This document shows positions 1-5,772 of a stretch of DNA of 6,310 nt, piece by piece. Origin of the DNA: Actinomycetales bacterium (GTDB taxonomy: Bacteria > Actinomycetota > Actinomycetes > Actinomycetales > Dermabacteraceae). A program made the translations under genes and the position numbers. The stretch lies in contig JAAZLF010000175.1 in assembly GCA_012799425.1 (NCBI GenBank), forward strand, positions 1-6,310, read 5' to 3'. The stretch's first letter is position 1. Every line of letters begins with the position of its first letter. A model generated the notes under the pieces. It was not told the DNA's origin, searched no databases, and worked only from the letters and a program-made list of their open reading frames with translations.

Positions 1-845
1 CGGCCAAGGCGGACCTCGTCTCCCGGGCCCGCACCCAGCGGGAATGGTCCAGCCAGGGCGTGCGCAACGCGATGCGCAAGTCCCCGGACAATGACAAGAT
101 CCGCCGCCGGGCGCAGAGCGAGTCCAGTGAGAAGCAGGCGCGCAAGGTGCGCCAGATGGAGAGCCGGATCGCACGCCTCGACGAGGTCGAGGAGCCGCGC
201 AAGGAATGGCAGCTGCAGTTCACTATCGGCGGCGCGCCCCGCTCCAGCACCGTGGTCGCGACGCTCTCGGATGCCGTGGTGCGCCAGGGCCGGTTCATGC
301 TCGGCCCGGTCAGCATCCAGGTGAACGCAGGCGAGAGGATCGGCATCACCGGACCGAACGGAGCCGGCAAGTCCACGCTCCTGGGCGCGCTGCTGGGCCG
401 GTGCACGGTCGACGAGGGGACGGCCGCGCTCGGAGCGAGCGTGCGAATCGGCGAGATCGACCAGGCCCGCTCGCTGTTCACGGGCCAGGTCCCGCTCGCC
501 GACGCCGTCGAGGCCCAGGTGCCCGAGCTGTCCCCGGCCGAGGTGCGCACGCTGCTGGCGAAGTTCGGGCTCAGGGCCGATCACGTCGCTCGTGCCGCAG
601 GCGACCTGTCGCCGGGGGAGCGCACCCGTGCCGCCCTGGCACTGCTGCAGGCCCGCGGAGTGAACCTGCTGGTCCTGGATGAGCCCACCAACCATCTCGA
701 CCTTCCGGCGATCGAACAGCTCGAGCAGGCGCTGGGGACGTACGAGGGCACCCTGCTGCTGGTCACCCATGACCGCCGGATGCTCGAGGCTGTGCGCACG
801 GACCGGCGCTGGCACCTCGAAGGTGGGCGCCTGAGCGAGCTCTGA
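1..845 (+). CDS. ABC-F family ATP-binding protein, C-terminal part (5' end outside window)
   Basis: Reading frame is open from base 3 to the TGA at 843-845, so the gene enters from the left; the GTG at 60 is an internal Val, not a start. What remains is the charged inter-domain linker typical of ABC-F proteins (about bases 60-210, rich in Lys, Arg, Glu and Gln) followed by the second nucleotide-binding domain. Visible motifs are Walker A GPNGAGKST (351-377), signature LSPGE (606-620), Walker B LLVLDEPTNHLDL (666-704) with catalytic Glu at 681-683, and the switch His in VTHDRRML (768-770). There are no membrane segments. ABC-F proteins are soluble, act at the ribosome as translation factors, and in some cases protect it from antibiotics. 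The subfamily cannot be decided from this half. Family assignment is firm; a resistance role would be a guess. Confidence 0.93.
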   Translation, partial: AKADLVSRARTQREWSSQGVRNAMRKSPDNDKIRRRAQSESSEKQARKVRQMESRIARLDEVEEPRKEWQLQFTIGGAPRSSTVVATLSDAVVRQGRFMLGPVSIQVNAGERIGITGPNGAGKSTLLGALLGRCTVDEGTAALGASVRIGEIDQARSLFTGQVPLADAVEAQVPELSPAEVRTLLAKFGLRADHVARAAGDLSPGERTRAALALLQARGVNLLVLDEPTNHLDLPAIEQLEQALGTYEGTLLLVTHDRRMLEAVRTDRRWHLEGGRLSEL

Positions 846-1029
846 CAGCTCATGGCCCGGGAGCGCCGCTGACCGTTACGGCACCGTTGCCTTGCGGGCA
901 TCCACACGTGCTGGTCGAGACGCACATCTGTGGTGTGATGGGAGGCACCCCGCTCGGGCTCGCACACGGGACCTGCGGCGGGGCCCTTCCGCACATCGGC
1001 ACGATCCCCTCGAGGATGAGGAGCACCCC
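846..1029 (+). other. Intergenic leader between ABC-F gene and TRAP operon
   Basis: This 184-bp gap should hold the TRAP operon promoter, but I find no convincing -35/-10 pair; TGGTCG (912-917) with TGTGAT (934-939) at 16-bp spacing is the best and is weak. A short inverted repeat straddles the ABC-F stop (GAGCT 837-841 and AGCTC 847-851) and is too short to call a terminator. Interlocked CCGT/ACGG repeats lie at 873-887. The frame of the downstream lipoprotein is open back to 892, but that extension has no signal peptide and is not taken as coding. Confidence 0.4.
1018..1023 (+). promoter_or_regulatory. Ribosome binding site of the TAXI gene
   Basis: GAGGAG six bases before the ATG at 1030. 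It decides the start: this ATG gives a lipoprotein signal peptide directly, whereas in-frame codons further upstream would bury that signal about 46 residues inside. Confidence 0.8.
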
Positions 1030-2022
1030 ATGAGAATCGGACGACGGACATTCGCGACGCTGGGCCCGCTGGCAGCGCTGGGCCTCCTGGCCGCCTGCAG
1101 CGACGGCGGAGGCGGCGGTGGTGGTGGCGGCGGTGAAGAGGACTTCGTCACCGACCTCACCTTCGGCACCGGCGGGACGGGCGGTGTGTACTACCCGCTC
1201 GGCGGTGAGTACGCCGCGATCTACGAGGCGAACATCGACGACGTCACCGTCAACTACACCGACTCCGGCGCCTCGGTCGAGAACATCGGCAAGATCTTCC
1301 AGGGCGAGTGGCAGCTGGGCATCGTCCAGTCCGACACCGCGAACTCCGCCGTGACCGGGGATGGGGAGTTCGACGGCGCCCAGGTCGACAACATCGGCTG
1401 GATCGCCGGTCTCTACCCGGAGGCCGCCCACATCGTCACCCTGGCCGGCAGCGGCATCGAGTCCGCGGCGGATCTCGCCGGCAAGCGCATCGCCGTGGGC
1501 GACGTCGGCTCGGGCACCCGCGCGGTCTCCGACGCGATCCTCGCCGCCTACGACATCGGCGAGGACGACTACGAGGCGTTCGAGCAGGACTTCGCCAGCT
1601 CCCTCGACCTGCTGCGGGACAACAACATCGACGCCTCGGTGTTCGTGGTCGGCACCCCCACCGGCTCCCTCGGCGACCTCGCCGCGACCAATGACGTCAA
1701 GCTGGTCTCCCTCGACCAGGACAAGGCCGACCAGGTCGCCGGAGAGAGCCTGTTCGACGTCTACACGATCGAGCCCGACGCCTACGACTTCCTCGAGGAG
1801 CCGGTGATCACCCTGTCCGTCGCCGCCGCACTGGTCGCCTCGACCACCCAGGTGAGCCCCGAGCTCGGCTACGAGATCACCAAGGCCACCTTCGAGCACG
1901 CCGACTCGATCACGCTCGCCCAGGGCGGCCTGATCGGGCACGACTTCGCGCTCTCGGGCCAGGGCGAGGTGCCCCTGCACCCGGGCGCGCAGCAGTACTA
2001 CGAGGAAGAGGGACTCCTCTGA
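1030..2022 (+). CDS. TRAP transporter TAXI-family solute-binding lipoprotein
   Basis: A 330-residue extracytoplasmic receptor that captures substrate and delivers it to the TRAP permease encoded next. The N-terminus is a lipoprotein signal: MRIGRRTF, a hydrophobic core, then lipobox LAAC with Cys23 as the expected lipidated residue, so the protein is tethered to the outer face of the membrane. An RR-x-F pattern at residues 5-8 leaves Tat export possible. Ten consecutive Gly (26-35) form a flexible tether. The mature domain starts with the TAXI-type GTGGTGGVYYPLGG (46-59), followed by typical stretches such as the one around IVQSDTANSA and AGKRIAVGDVGSGTR. Length fits the family. Only one base separates its stop from the permease start, so the two are almost certainly co-transcribed. 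The ligand is unknown; characterised TAXI proteins bind organic acids such as glutamate, but specificity cannot be read here. Confidence 0.95.
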   Translation: MRIGRRTFATLGPLAALGLLAACSDGGGGGGGGGGEEDFVTDLTFGTGGTGGVYYPLGGEYAAIYEANIDDVTVNYTDSGASVENIGKIFQGEWQLGIVQSDTANSAVTGDGEFDGAQVDNIGWIAGLYPEAAHIVTLAGSGIESAADLAGKRIAVGDVGSGTRAVSDAILAAYDIGEDDYEAFEQDFASSLDLLRDNNIDASVFVVGTPTGSLGDLAATNDVKLVSLDQDKADQVAGESLFDVYTIEPDAYDFLEEPVITLSVAAALVASTTQVSPELGYEITKATFEHADSITLAQGGLIGHDFALSGQGEVPLHPGAQQYYEEEGLL

Positions 2023-2023
2023 G

Positions 2024-4027
2024 ATGAGCGCCAAGGACCACGAGGACACTCCACAGGTCTCATCACTCGAGGTCGACGAGGAGACGCAGCAGGAGGCCGA
2101 GGCGAAGGCCGAGGAGCTGCTGCGCGAGCACGACACATCCAGCCGGTTCCGCACGAACCTGGGATGGTGGGCATGGGTGGTGGGCGGCCTCTCGGTCGCC
2201 CTGACCCTGTTCCACCTCTACACCGGCATCTTCGGATCGCGTCCCTCCCTGATCCAGGGCGCGATCCACCTGGGTGGGGCCAGCTCGATCATCTTCCTGC
2301 TCTACCCGGCCGGGAAGCGGGTCGAACGGCGCGGCGGCACGGCAGGCATCCCCTGGTGGGACGCCCTCCTGGCGCTCGTGGCGCTTGCCGCGAATCTGTA
2401 CATCGTGGTCAGGTACTCGCACCTGACCAGCAACATCGTGCAGATCATGGGCTTCGACACGATCGACTACGTCGTGGCGACGCTCGGCATCGTGCTCACC
2501 CTCGAGGCGACACGGCGCTGTGTCGGGCTGCCGATCGTGCTGATCGCGGCAGCCGCCATCGGGTACTCCACTTTGATCGTGGGCCAGTCCTGGCAGAACT
2601 ACGCGGTGGGCACGTACTTCACCTCCCGGGCGGGGATCTTCGGCACCCCGATCCAGGTCTCCTCGACCTTCATCTTCCTGTTCCTGCTGTTCGCGGTGGT
2701 GCTGATCCGCACCAACATCGGGGCGCTGTTCAACGACCTCGCCTTCCGGCTCACCGGGCGCTTCACCGGCGGCCCGGCGAAGGCCGCGGTCGCCGCCTCC
2801 GGCCTGCAGGGCATGATCTCCGGCTCGTCGGTCGCGAACACCGTGGCCTCCGGGTCGTTCACTATCCCGCTGATGAAGAAGGCCGGCTTCCGCCCCCACT
2901 TCGCCGGCGCCACTGAGGCGACCGCCTCCACCGGCGGGCAGATCATGCCGCCGATCATGGGTGCCGCCGCGTTCATCATGGCGGAGTACACGGGCATCCC
3001 GTACAACGAGATCATCATCATCGCGATCATCCCCGCGGTGCTCTACTTCCTGGGCGTGTTCATCTCCGTGCACTTCGAGGCGAAGCGGATGCGGATCGCG
3101 GGGATGCCCAAGTCCCAGCTGCCGGGGTGGCGGACCATCCTGGCGCGGCTGGATCTGCTGGCACCGCTGGTGATCATCGTGACGATGATGCTGATGGGCT
3201 TCTCTCCGGCGCGCGCCGCGCTGTGGGGCGTGGCCGTCGCCTTCGCGCTGAGCTTCCTGCGCGCGTCCACTCGCCTGTCCTTCAAGGGCATCGTGCTGAC
3301 CCTCGAGGCCGGCGCACGCACCGCCCTGCCGGTGATCGCGGCCTGCGCGACCGCGGGCATCGTCGCGGGCACCGTGACCGGCACCGGCCTGGGCGGGCGA
3401 CTGGGCAACGCGGTCATCAGCATCGCCCAGGGCAACTTCCTGCTGGTGCTGCTGATGACGATGATCGTCTGCCTGATCCTGGGCATGGGGCTGCCGACCA
3501 CCGCGAACTACGTGGTCACCGCCACCGTCGCCGCACCGATCCTGGTGAACAACTTCGACGTCCCGGTGATCGCCGCGCACATGTTCGTGTTCTTCTTCGG
3601 GATCCTCGCAGACGTCACCCCACCGGTGTGCCTGGCCGCCTACGCGGGCTCCGGGATCGCCGGCTCCAACCCGCTGAAGACGGGCGTGACGGCGCTGAGG
3701 CTCGCGATCGCGGGCTTCCTGGTGCCCTTCGTGTTCGTGCTCGAGCCCTCGCTGCTGCTGGCCGGTGCGGTCTCCGACATGATCCCGGCACTGGTGACGG
3801 TGATCCTCGGCATGATCGCGATCGCAGCGGGCCTGGCCGGTTACCTGTTCGGCAACGCGACACGGATCGAACGGGCCGTGCTGATCATCGGCGGTGTGCT
3901 GATGGTCTACCCGTCGATCCCCGTGTCGTTGGCAGGGATGGCGCTGGCGGCCGCAGTGGTGGTCATCCAGCTCCTGCGCCGCCGCCGGAACCGGGACGAC
4001 CAGGAGGCCGCCGCAGCGACCGCCTGA
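2024..4027 (+). CDS. TRAP transporter fused permease (small DctQ-like plus large DctM-like subunit)
   Basis: A 667-residue polytopic membrane protein of the 4TM/12TM fusion type usual for TAXI systems; it would drive uptake with an ion gradient. An acidic, Glu/Gln-rich cytoplasmic tail (about 1-42) precedes the DctQ-like helices (roughly 47-70, 75-95, 109-129 and 147-161), then the conserved link LEATRRCVGLPI and the DctM-like core. Core motifs are GSSVANTVASG (267-277), GGQIMPP (304-310), GLPTTANY (489-496) and ADVTPP (529-534); the paired GGQIMPP and GLPTTANY regions belong to the re-entrant-loop transport core in this family. The C-terminus is a basic RRRR stretch followed by an Ala-rich tail, presumably cytoplasmic. 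The ATG lies one base after the TAXI stop, with a purine-rich stretch (2002-2013) inside that gene serving as ribosome binding region. No separate DctQ gene is needed or present. Nothing looks broken. Confidence 0.95.
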   Translation: MSAKDHEDTPQVSSLEVDEETQQEAEAKAEELLREHDTSSRFRTNLGWWAWVVGGLSVALTLFHLYTGIFGSRPSLIQGAIHLGGASSIIFLLYPAGKRVERRGGTAGIPWWDALLALVALAANLYIVVRYSHLTSNIVQIMGFDTIDYVVATLGIVLTLEATRRCVGLPIVLIAAAAIGYSTLIVGQSWQNYAVGTYFTSRAGIFGTPIQVSSTFIFLFLLFAVVLIRTNIGALFNDLAFRLTGRFTGGPAKAAVAASGLQGMISGSSVANTVASGSFTIPLMKKAGFRPHFAGATEATASTGGQIMPPIMGAAAFIMAEYTGIPYNEIIIIAIIPAVLYFLGVFISVHFEAKRMRIAGMPKSQLPGWRTILARLDLLAPLVIIVTMMLMGFSPARAALWGVAVAFALSFLRASTRLSFKGIVLTLEAGARTALPVIAACATAGIVAGTVTGTGLGGRLGNAVISIAQGNFLLVLLMTMIVCLILGMGLPTTANYVVTATVAAPILVNNFDVPVIAAHMFVFFFGILADVTPPVCLAAYAGSGIAGSNPLKTGVTALRLAIAGFLVPFVFVLEPSLLLAGAVSDMIPALVTVILGMIAIAAGLAGYLFGNATRIERAVLIIGGVLMVYPSIPVSLAGMALAAAVVVIQLLRRRRNRDDQEAAAATA

Positions 4028-4054
4028 GCACTGCAGAGAGACCTGGGTGCGGGG

Positions 4055-4091
4055 GAGGGGCCGCCGTCGACGATATCGACGGCGGCCCCTC
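4055..4091. terminator. Strong hairpin, likely bidirectional terminator between converging genes
   Basis: A perfect 16-bp stem: GAGGGGCCGCCGTCGA (4055-4070), loop CGATA (4071-4075), and the exact reverse complement at 4076-4091. It starts 27 bases after the permease stop and ends 46 bases from the stop of the converging flavin reductase gene. No T-tract follows on either strand, as is common for hairpin terminators in high-GC actinobacteria. The perfect symmetry means it would fold equally well in either transcript. Confidence 0.85.
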
Positions 4092-4092
4092 G

Positions 4093-4108
4093 GCATGCTC
4101 CGGCGTGC
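4093..4108 (+). terminator. Second small hairpin after the TRAP operon terminator
   Basis: GCATGC (4093-4098), loop TCCG, GCGTGC (4103-4108). In the + strand RNA all six pairs form, one as a U-G wobble; on the minus strand the same position is an A-C mismatch. It therefore suits transcripts reading out of the TRAP operon, as a back-up to the larger hairpin. It is short and could be chance. Confidence 0.35.
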
Positions 4109-4137
4109 GAAGGGCGGGGGCGGGCAGGGTCAGACGG

Positions 4138-4638
4138 TCACGAGGTCCGGCACGGCACGAGCTCCTTGAACTCGCTGCGATGGAAGACCATCGCCTCTGC
4201 ACCGGGCTCGCTGCCGATCGAGAGGACCTCGAGCAGTGCGATGTCGTGGTCCCCGGCGCGCATCTGGTCGTGGACCTGGACAGTCATCCAGGCCGGGGTG
4301 CCGCGCAGCGTCAGCGCGCCGTGCTCGTCGACCTCGAGGTCCACGCCGTCGAAGCGCCGCTCACGGTCCTTCGAGGCGAGCTGACGGGCCAGATGGGCCT
4401 GCTCGCGCCCCAGCACGCTCACCCCGAGCCGGCCGTGCTCGTGCAGCGTGGGCCAGGTGCGTGAGCTGTGCTGCACGGCGACGGAGACCAGCGGCGGATC
4501 CAGGGACACCCCGACGGTGAAGGTCGAGGCGAGCAGCCCGTGCCGCACGCCGTCGATCTCGGCGGAGACCAGGACCACGCCCTGCGGGAAGTGGGAGAAC
4601 GCCTCGCGAAGGGCGATGTCGGTCAGCATGCTTTTCAC
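4138..4638 (-). CDS. Flavin reductase-like FMN-binding protein (DIM6/NTAB family)
   Basis: A 166-residue soluble protein with the split-barrel FMN-binding fold of short-chain flavin reductases, which use NAD(P)H to reduce flavin, often to supply a partner monooxygenase. Seen in sequence: early FPQGVVLVSAEIDG, then the family hallmark AST (37-39) with VSLDPPLVSV (44-54), AGDHDIALLEV (128-138), which matches the usual GDH motif, and VFHRSEF (151-157). The GTG at 4638 is chosen because GAGG (4645-4648) sits six bases upstream. The ATG three codons later (4629) lacks a properly spaced site. An in-frame ATG at 4698 would start within a palindrome and add 20 residues unlike the family. The gene lies after the broken SDR on the same strand, about 107 bases away, probably with its own promoter. 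No monooxygenase is in the window, so its partner, if any, is unknown. Confidence 0.88.
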   Translation of the reverse strand: MKSMLTDIALREAFSHFPQGVVLVSAEIDGVRHGLLASTFTVGVSLDPPLVSVAVQHSSRTWPTLHEHGRLGVSVLGREQAHLARQLASKDRERRFDGVDLEVDEHGALTLRGTPAWMTVQVHDQMRAGDHDIALLEVLSIGSEPGAEAMVFHRSEFKELVPCRTS

Positions 4639-4644
4639 TGTAGG

Positions 4645-4648
4645 CCTC
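4645..4648 (-). promoter_or_regulatory. Ribosome binding site favouring the GTG start of the flavin reductase gene
   Basis: On the minus strand GAGG lies six bases before GTG (4638-4636). The competing ATG at 4629 would have it 15 bases away, and no Shine-Dalgarno-like sequence precedes it more closely. Confidence 0.55.
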
Positions 4649-4695
4649 GCCGGGGGGCTGATGCACGGCAGAGCCCCATCCTCGACCCGCGGCGT

Positions 4696-4711
4696 CATGT
4701 GACGTCACATG
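4696..4711. promoter_or_regulatory. Perfect 16-bp palindrome, candidate operator upstream of the flavin reductase gene
   Basis: CATGTGACGTCACATG equals its own reverse complement over all 16 bases and has no spacer. It lies 58 bases upstream of the GTG start of the flavin reductase gene and 35 bases past the SDR stop. With no loop it is a poor RNA hairpin but a good site for a dimeric DNA-binding protein. The half-site is ATGTGAC; the two-base gap between the TGTGA and TCACA halves does not fit the six-base gap of CRP-type sites. The regulator cannot be named. Confidence 0.55.
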
Positions 4712-4745
4712 TGCCGGTCGGCACCGGGGCGCACCGCAAGGACCG

Positions 4746-5591
4746 TCAGCTGAACTGGATCCCTCCGTCCACGAGCATGGTCTGCCCGGTGACGTAGTCG
4801 GAGTCCTCGCTCGCCAGGTAGGAGACCATGGCGGCGACGTCCGCGGGCACGGAGACCCGTCCCAGATGGATCGAGGCGGCGTTCTCCGCGAGCGCCTCAC
4901 CCCGCTGCTGCCCGTGCTTCGGGGCGAGCTTCTCATCGATCAGGTCCCACATCGCCGTGCCCACGATGCCGGGACTGTAGGCGTTCACCGTGATCCCGTG
5001 CTCGGCCCACTCCATCGCGGCGGCCTGGGTGAGGCCGCGCACCGCCCACTTCGTGGCCGAATACGGGCCCAGCAGGGCGAACGGTCGGAAGGCCACGATC
5101 GAGGCGGCCCCGATGATCTTCACTCCATGCCCTTGCGCGACCATCTGCCGTGCAGCCTGACGGTAGGAGTTGAAGACGCCCGTCACGTTGACGTCCACGA
5201 TCTTCTGGAAGTCTTCCGCGTCATAGTCCAGCAGCTCCTGGACCTGGGCGATCCCCGCGTTGGCGACGAACACATCCAGGTGGCCGCCCGCCTCGACCGC
5301 CGCGGCGATCACAGCGGTGACGGAATCCTCCTGCGTGACGTCGACCGTCGCCCCGGTGGCCCTGCCGCCTGCGTCGGTGATGGCGGCGACGGTCGAATCG
5401 ATGCCCTCCGCCATCGAGGGCAGGTCGGCGACGACGACGTGCAGTCAGTCCTGCCCGAGCCGTCGTGCGATCCCTTCCCCGATCCCGCGGGCAGCGCCCG
5501 TGACGATCGCGACCCGGGGGCCGTCCGGGGCGGATCGCCGGGCGGCCTCGACGGTGGAGCGGTCCTCGGTGCCGTTGCTCGTGCTGTGCAT
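4746..5591 (-). pseudogene. Acetoin/diacetyl reductase-type (2,3-butanediol dehydrogenase) SDR with in-frame TGA
   Basis: This short-chain dehydrogenase would reduce diacetyl and acetoin, or oxidise 2,3-butanediol, with NAD(H). It is complete apart from one TGA at codon 49 (5447-5445). Before it, residues 31-38 hold the cofactor motif TGAARGIG. After it, the same frame continues as LHVVVADLPSM, then NAG (111-113), Asn135, catalytic Ser164, Tyr177 in YSATK, Lys181, NAYSPGIVGTAMW, and the end SDYVTGQTMLVDGG. The C-terminal pattern is characteristic of the acetoin reductase group. Relatives have Gly at the stop position (a DG-hydrophobic pattern before VADLP), so a single GGA to TGA change explains it. 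The ribosome binding site and promoter region look intact, pointing to a recent lesion, a sequencing error or readthrough. The 48-residue first part and a restart at Met60 would each be inactive, the latter lacking the cofactor motif. The roughly 24 residues before the Rossmann fold are longer than usual. Confidence 0.85.
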
Positions 5592-5596
5592 GGCTT

Positions 5597-5602
5597 CTCC
5601 TC
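5597..5602 (-). promoter_or_regulatory. Ribosome binding site of the SDR gene
   Basis: On the minus strand GAGGAG lies five bases before the ATG at 5591-5589. It supports this start, and so the 24-residue N-terminal extension, because no other ATG or GTG in frame lies closer to the Rossmann motif. Confidence 0.75.
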
Positions 5603-5611
5603 GCTGAGCAG

Positions 5612-5640
5612 CTGATAGGTGACCTGTGGTCCAGGTCACG
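5612..5640 (-). promoter_or_regulatory. Candidate SDR promoter with an internal inverted repeat (operator)
   Basis: On the minus strand CGTGAC (5640-5635) and TATCAG (5617-5612) are separated by 17 bases and could be -35 and -10 boxes, with the -10 box 20 bases before the start codon. Between and overlapping them lies an inverted repeat with perfect 8-bp arms: GTGACCTG (5619-5626), spacer TGGTC, CAGGTCAC (5632-5639). That placement suits a repressor blocking RNA polymerase. The -35 match is weak, so the promoter is less certain than the repeat. Confidence 0.45.
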
Positions 5641-5703
5641 ACAGCAGGAGACCAGCGCGGTCGAGGCGACGGCAACATGCCTTCTCACGGACCGAGAACA
5701 GCG

Positions 5704-5741
5704 GACGGGCGGCCCCGCATCGAGATGCGGGACCGCCCGTC
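5704..5741 (-). terminator. Terminator hairpin of the choline oxidase-like gene
   Basis: Two 17-base arms (5704-5720 and 5725-5741) pair around the tetraloop position 5721-5724. All positions match except one: in minus-strand RNA it is a U-G wobble, but in plus-strand RNA it is a C-A mismatch. The hairpin is therefore fully paired only in transcripts from the minus strand. It lies 32 bases past the stop of the minus-strand GMC gene, where a terminator is expected. No clear T-tract follows. Confidence 0.8.
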
Positions 5742-5750
5742 GGCCCATCA

Positions 5751-5766
5751 GCCCTCGTGGGAGGGC
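5751..5766 (-). terminator. Small hairpin just after the choline oxidase-like stop codon
   Basis: GCCCTC (5751-5756), four-base loop, GAGGGC (5761-5766): a perfect 6-bp stem beginning seven bases after the GMC stop on the minus strand and preceding the larger hairpin. It may help termination or protect the mRNA 3' end. It is short, so chance is possible. Confidence 0.4.
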
Positions 5767-5772
5767 GCTGGA

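Noticed and set aside
837..851. GAGCT/AGCTC inverted repeat as the ABC-F terminator
   Set aside because: A five-base-pair stem overlapping the stop codon is within chance expectation.
850..2154. Minus-strand open frame of 434 codons opposite the TAXI gene
   Set aside because: Low-complexity Val/Gly/Asp-rich translation with no recognisable domain, mirroring codon bias of the real plus-strand gene; it also runs across the intergenic gap.
2063..4096. Minus-strand open frame of 677 codons opposite the TRAP permease
   Set aside because: Its composition (His, Arg, Asp, Gln and Gly rich, no domain) is what an antisense frame of a high-GC membrane-protein gene gives; the plus strand has clear family motifs throughout.
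3127..4464. Plus-strand open frame of 445 codons crossing the permease end, terminator and flavin reductase
   Set aside because: It runs through the strong hairpin and is antisense to a real gene; Arg/Gly/Asp-rich shadow of GC bias.
4696..4711. Palindrome as a CRP/FNR-type site
   Set aside because: The TGTGA and TCACA halves are separated by two bases, not the six of CRP-type sites.
4711..4724. GTGCCG-GT-CGGCAC as terminator of the SDR gene
   Set aside because: Only five or six pairs with a two-base loop and no T-tract; too weak to call in this GC-rich context.
5445..5447. TGA read as selenocysteine in the SDR
   Set aside because: The SDR family is not known to use selenocysteine, relatives have Gly at this site, and I see no obvious selenocysteine insertion hairpin directly downstream.
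4866..5615. Plus-strand open frame of 249 codons opposite the SDR
   Set aside because: No family features, and the minus strand carries all SDR motifs. It is not evidence that the SDR stop codon is compensated by another gene.
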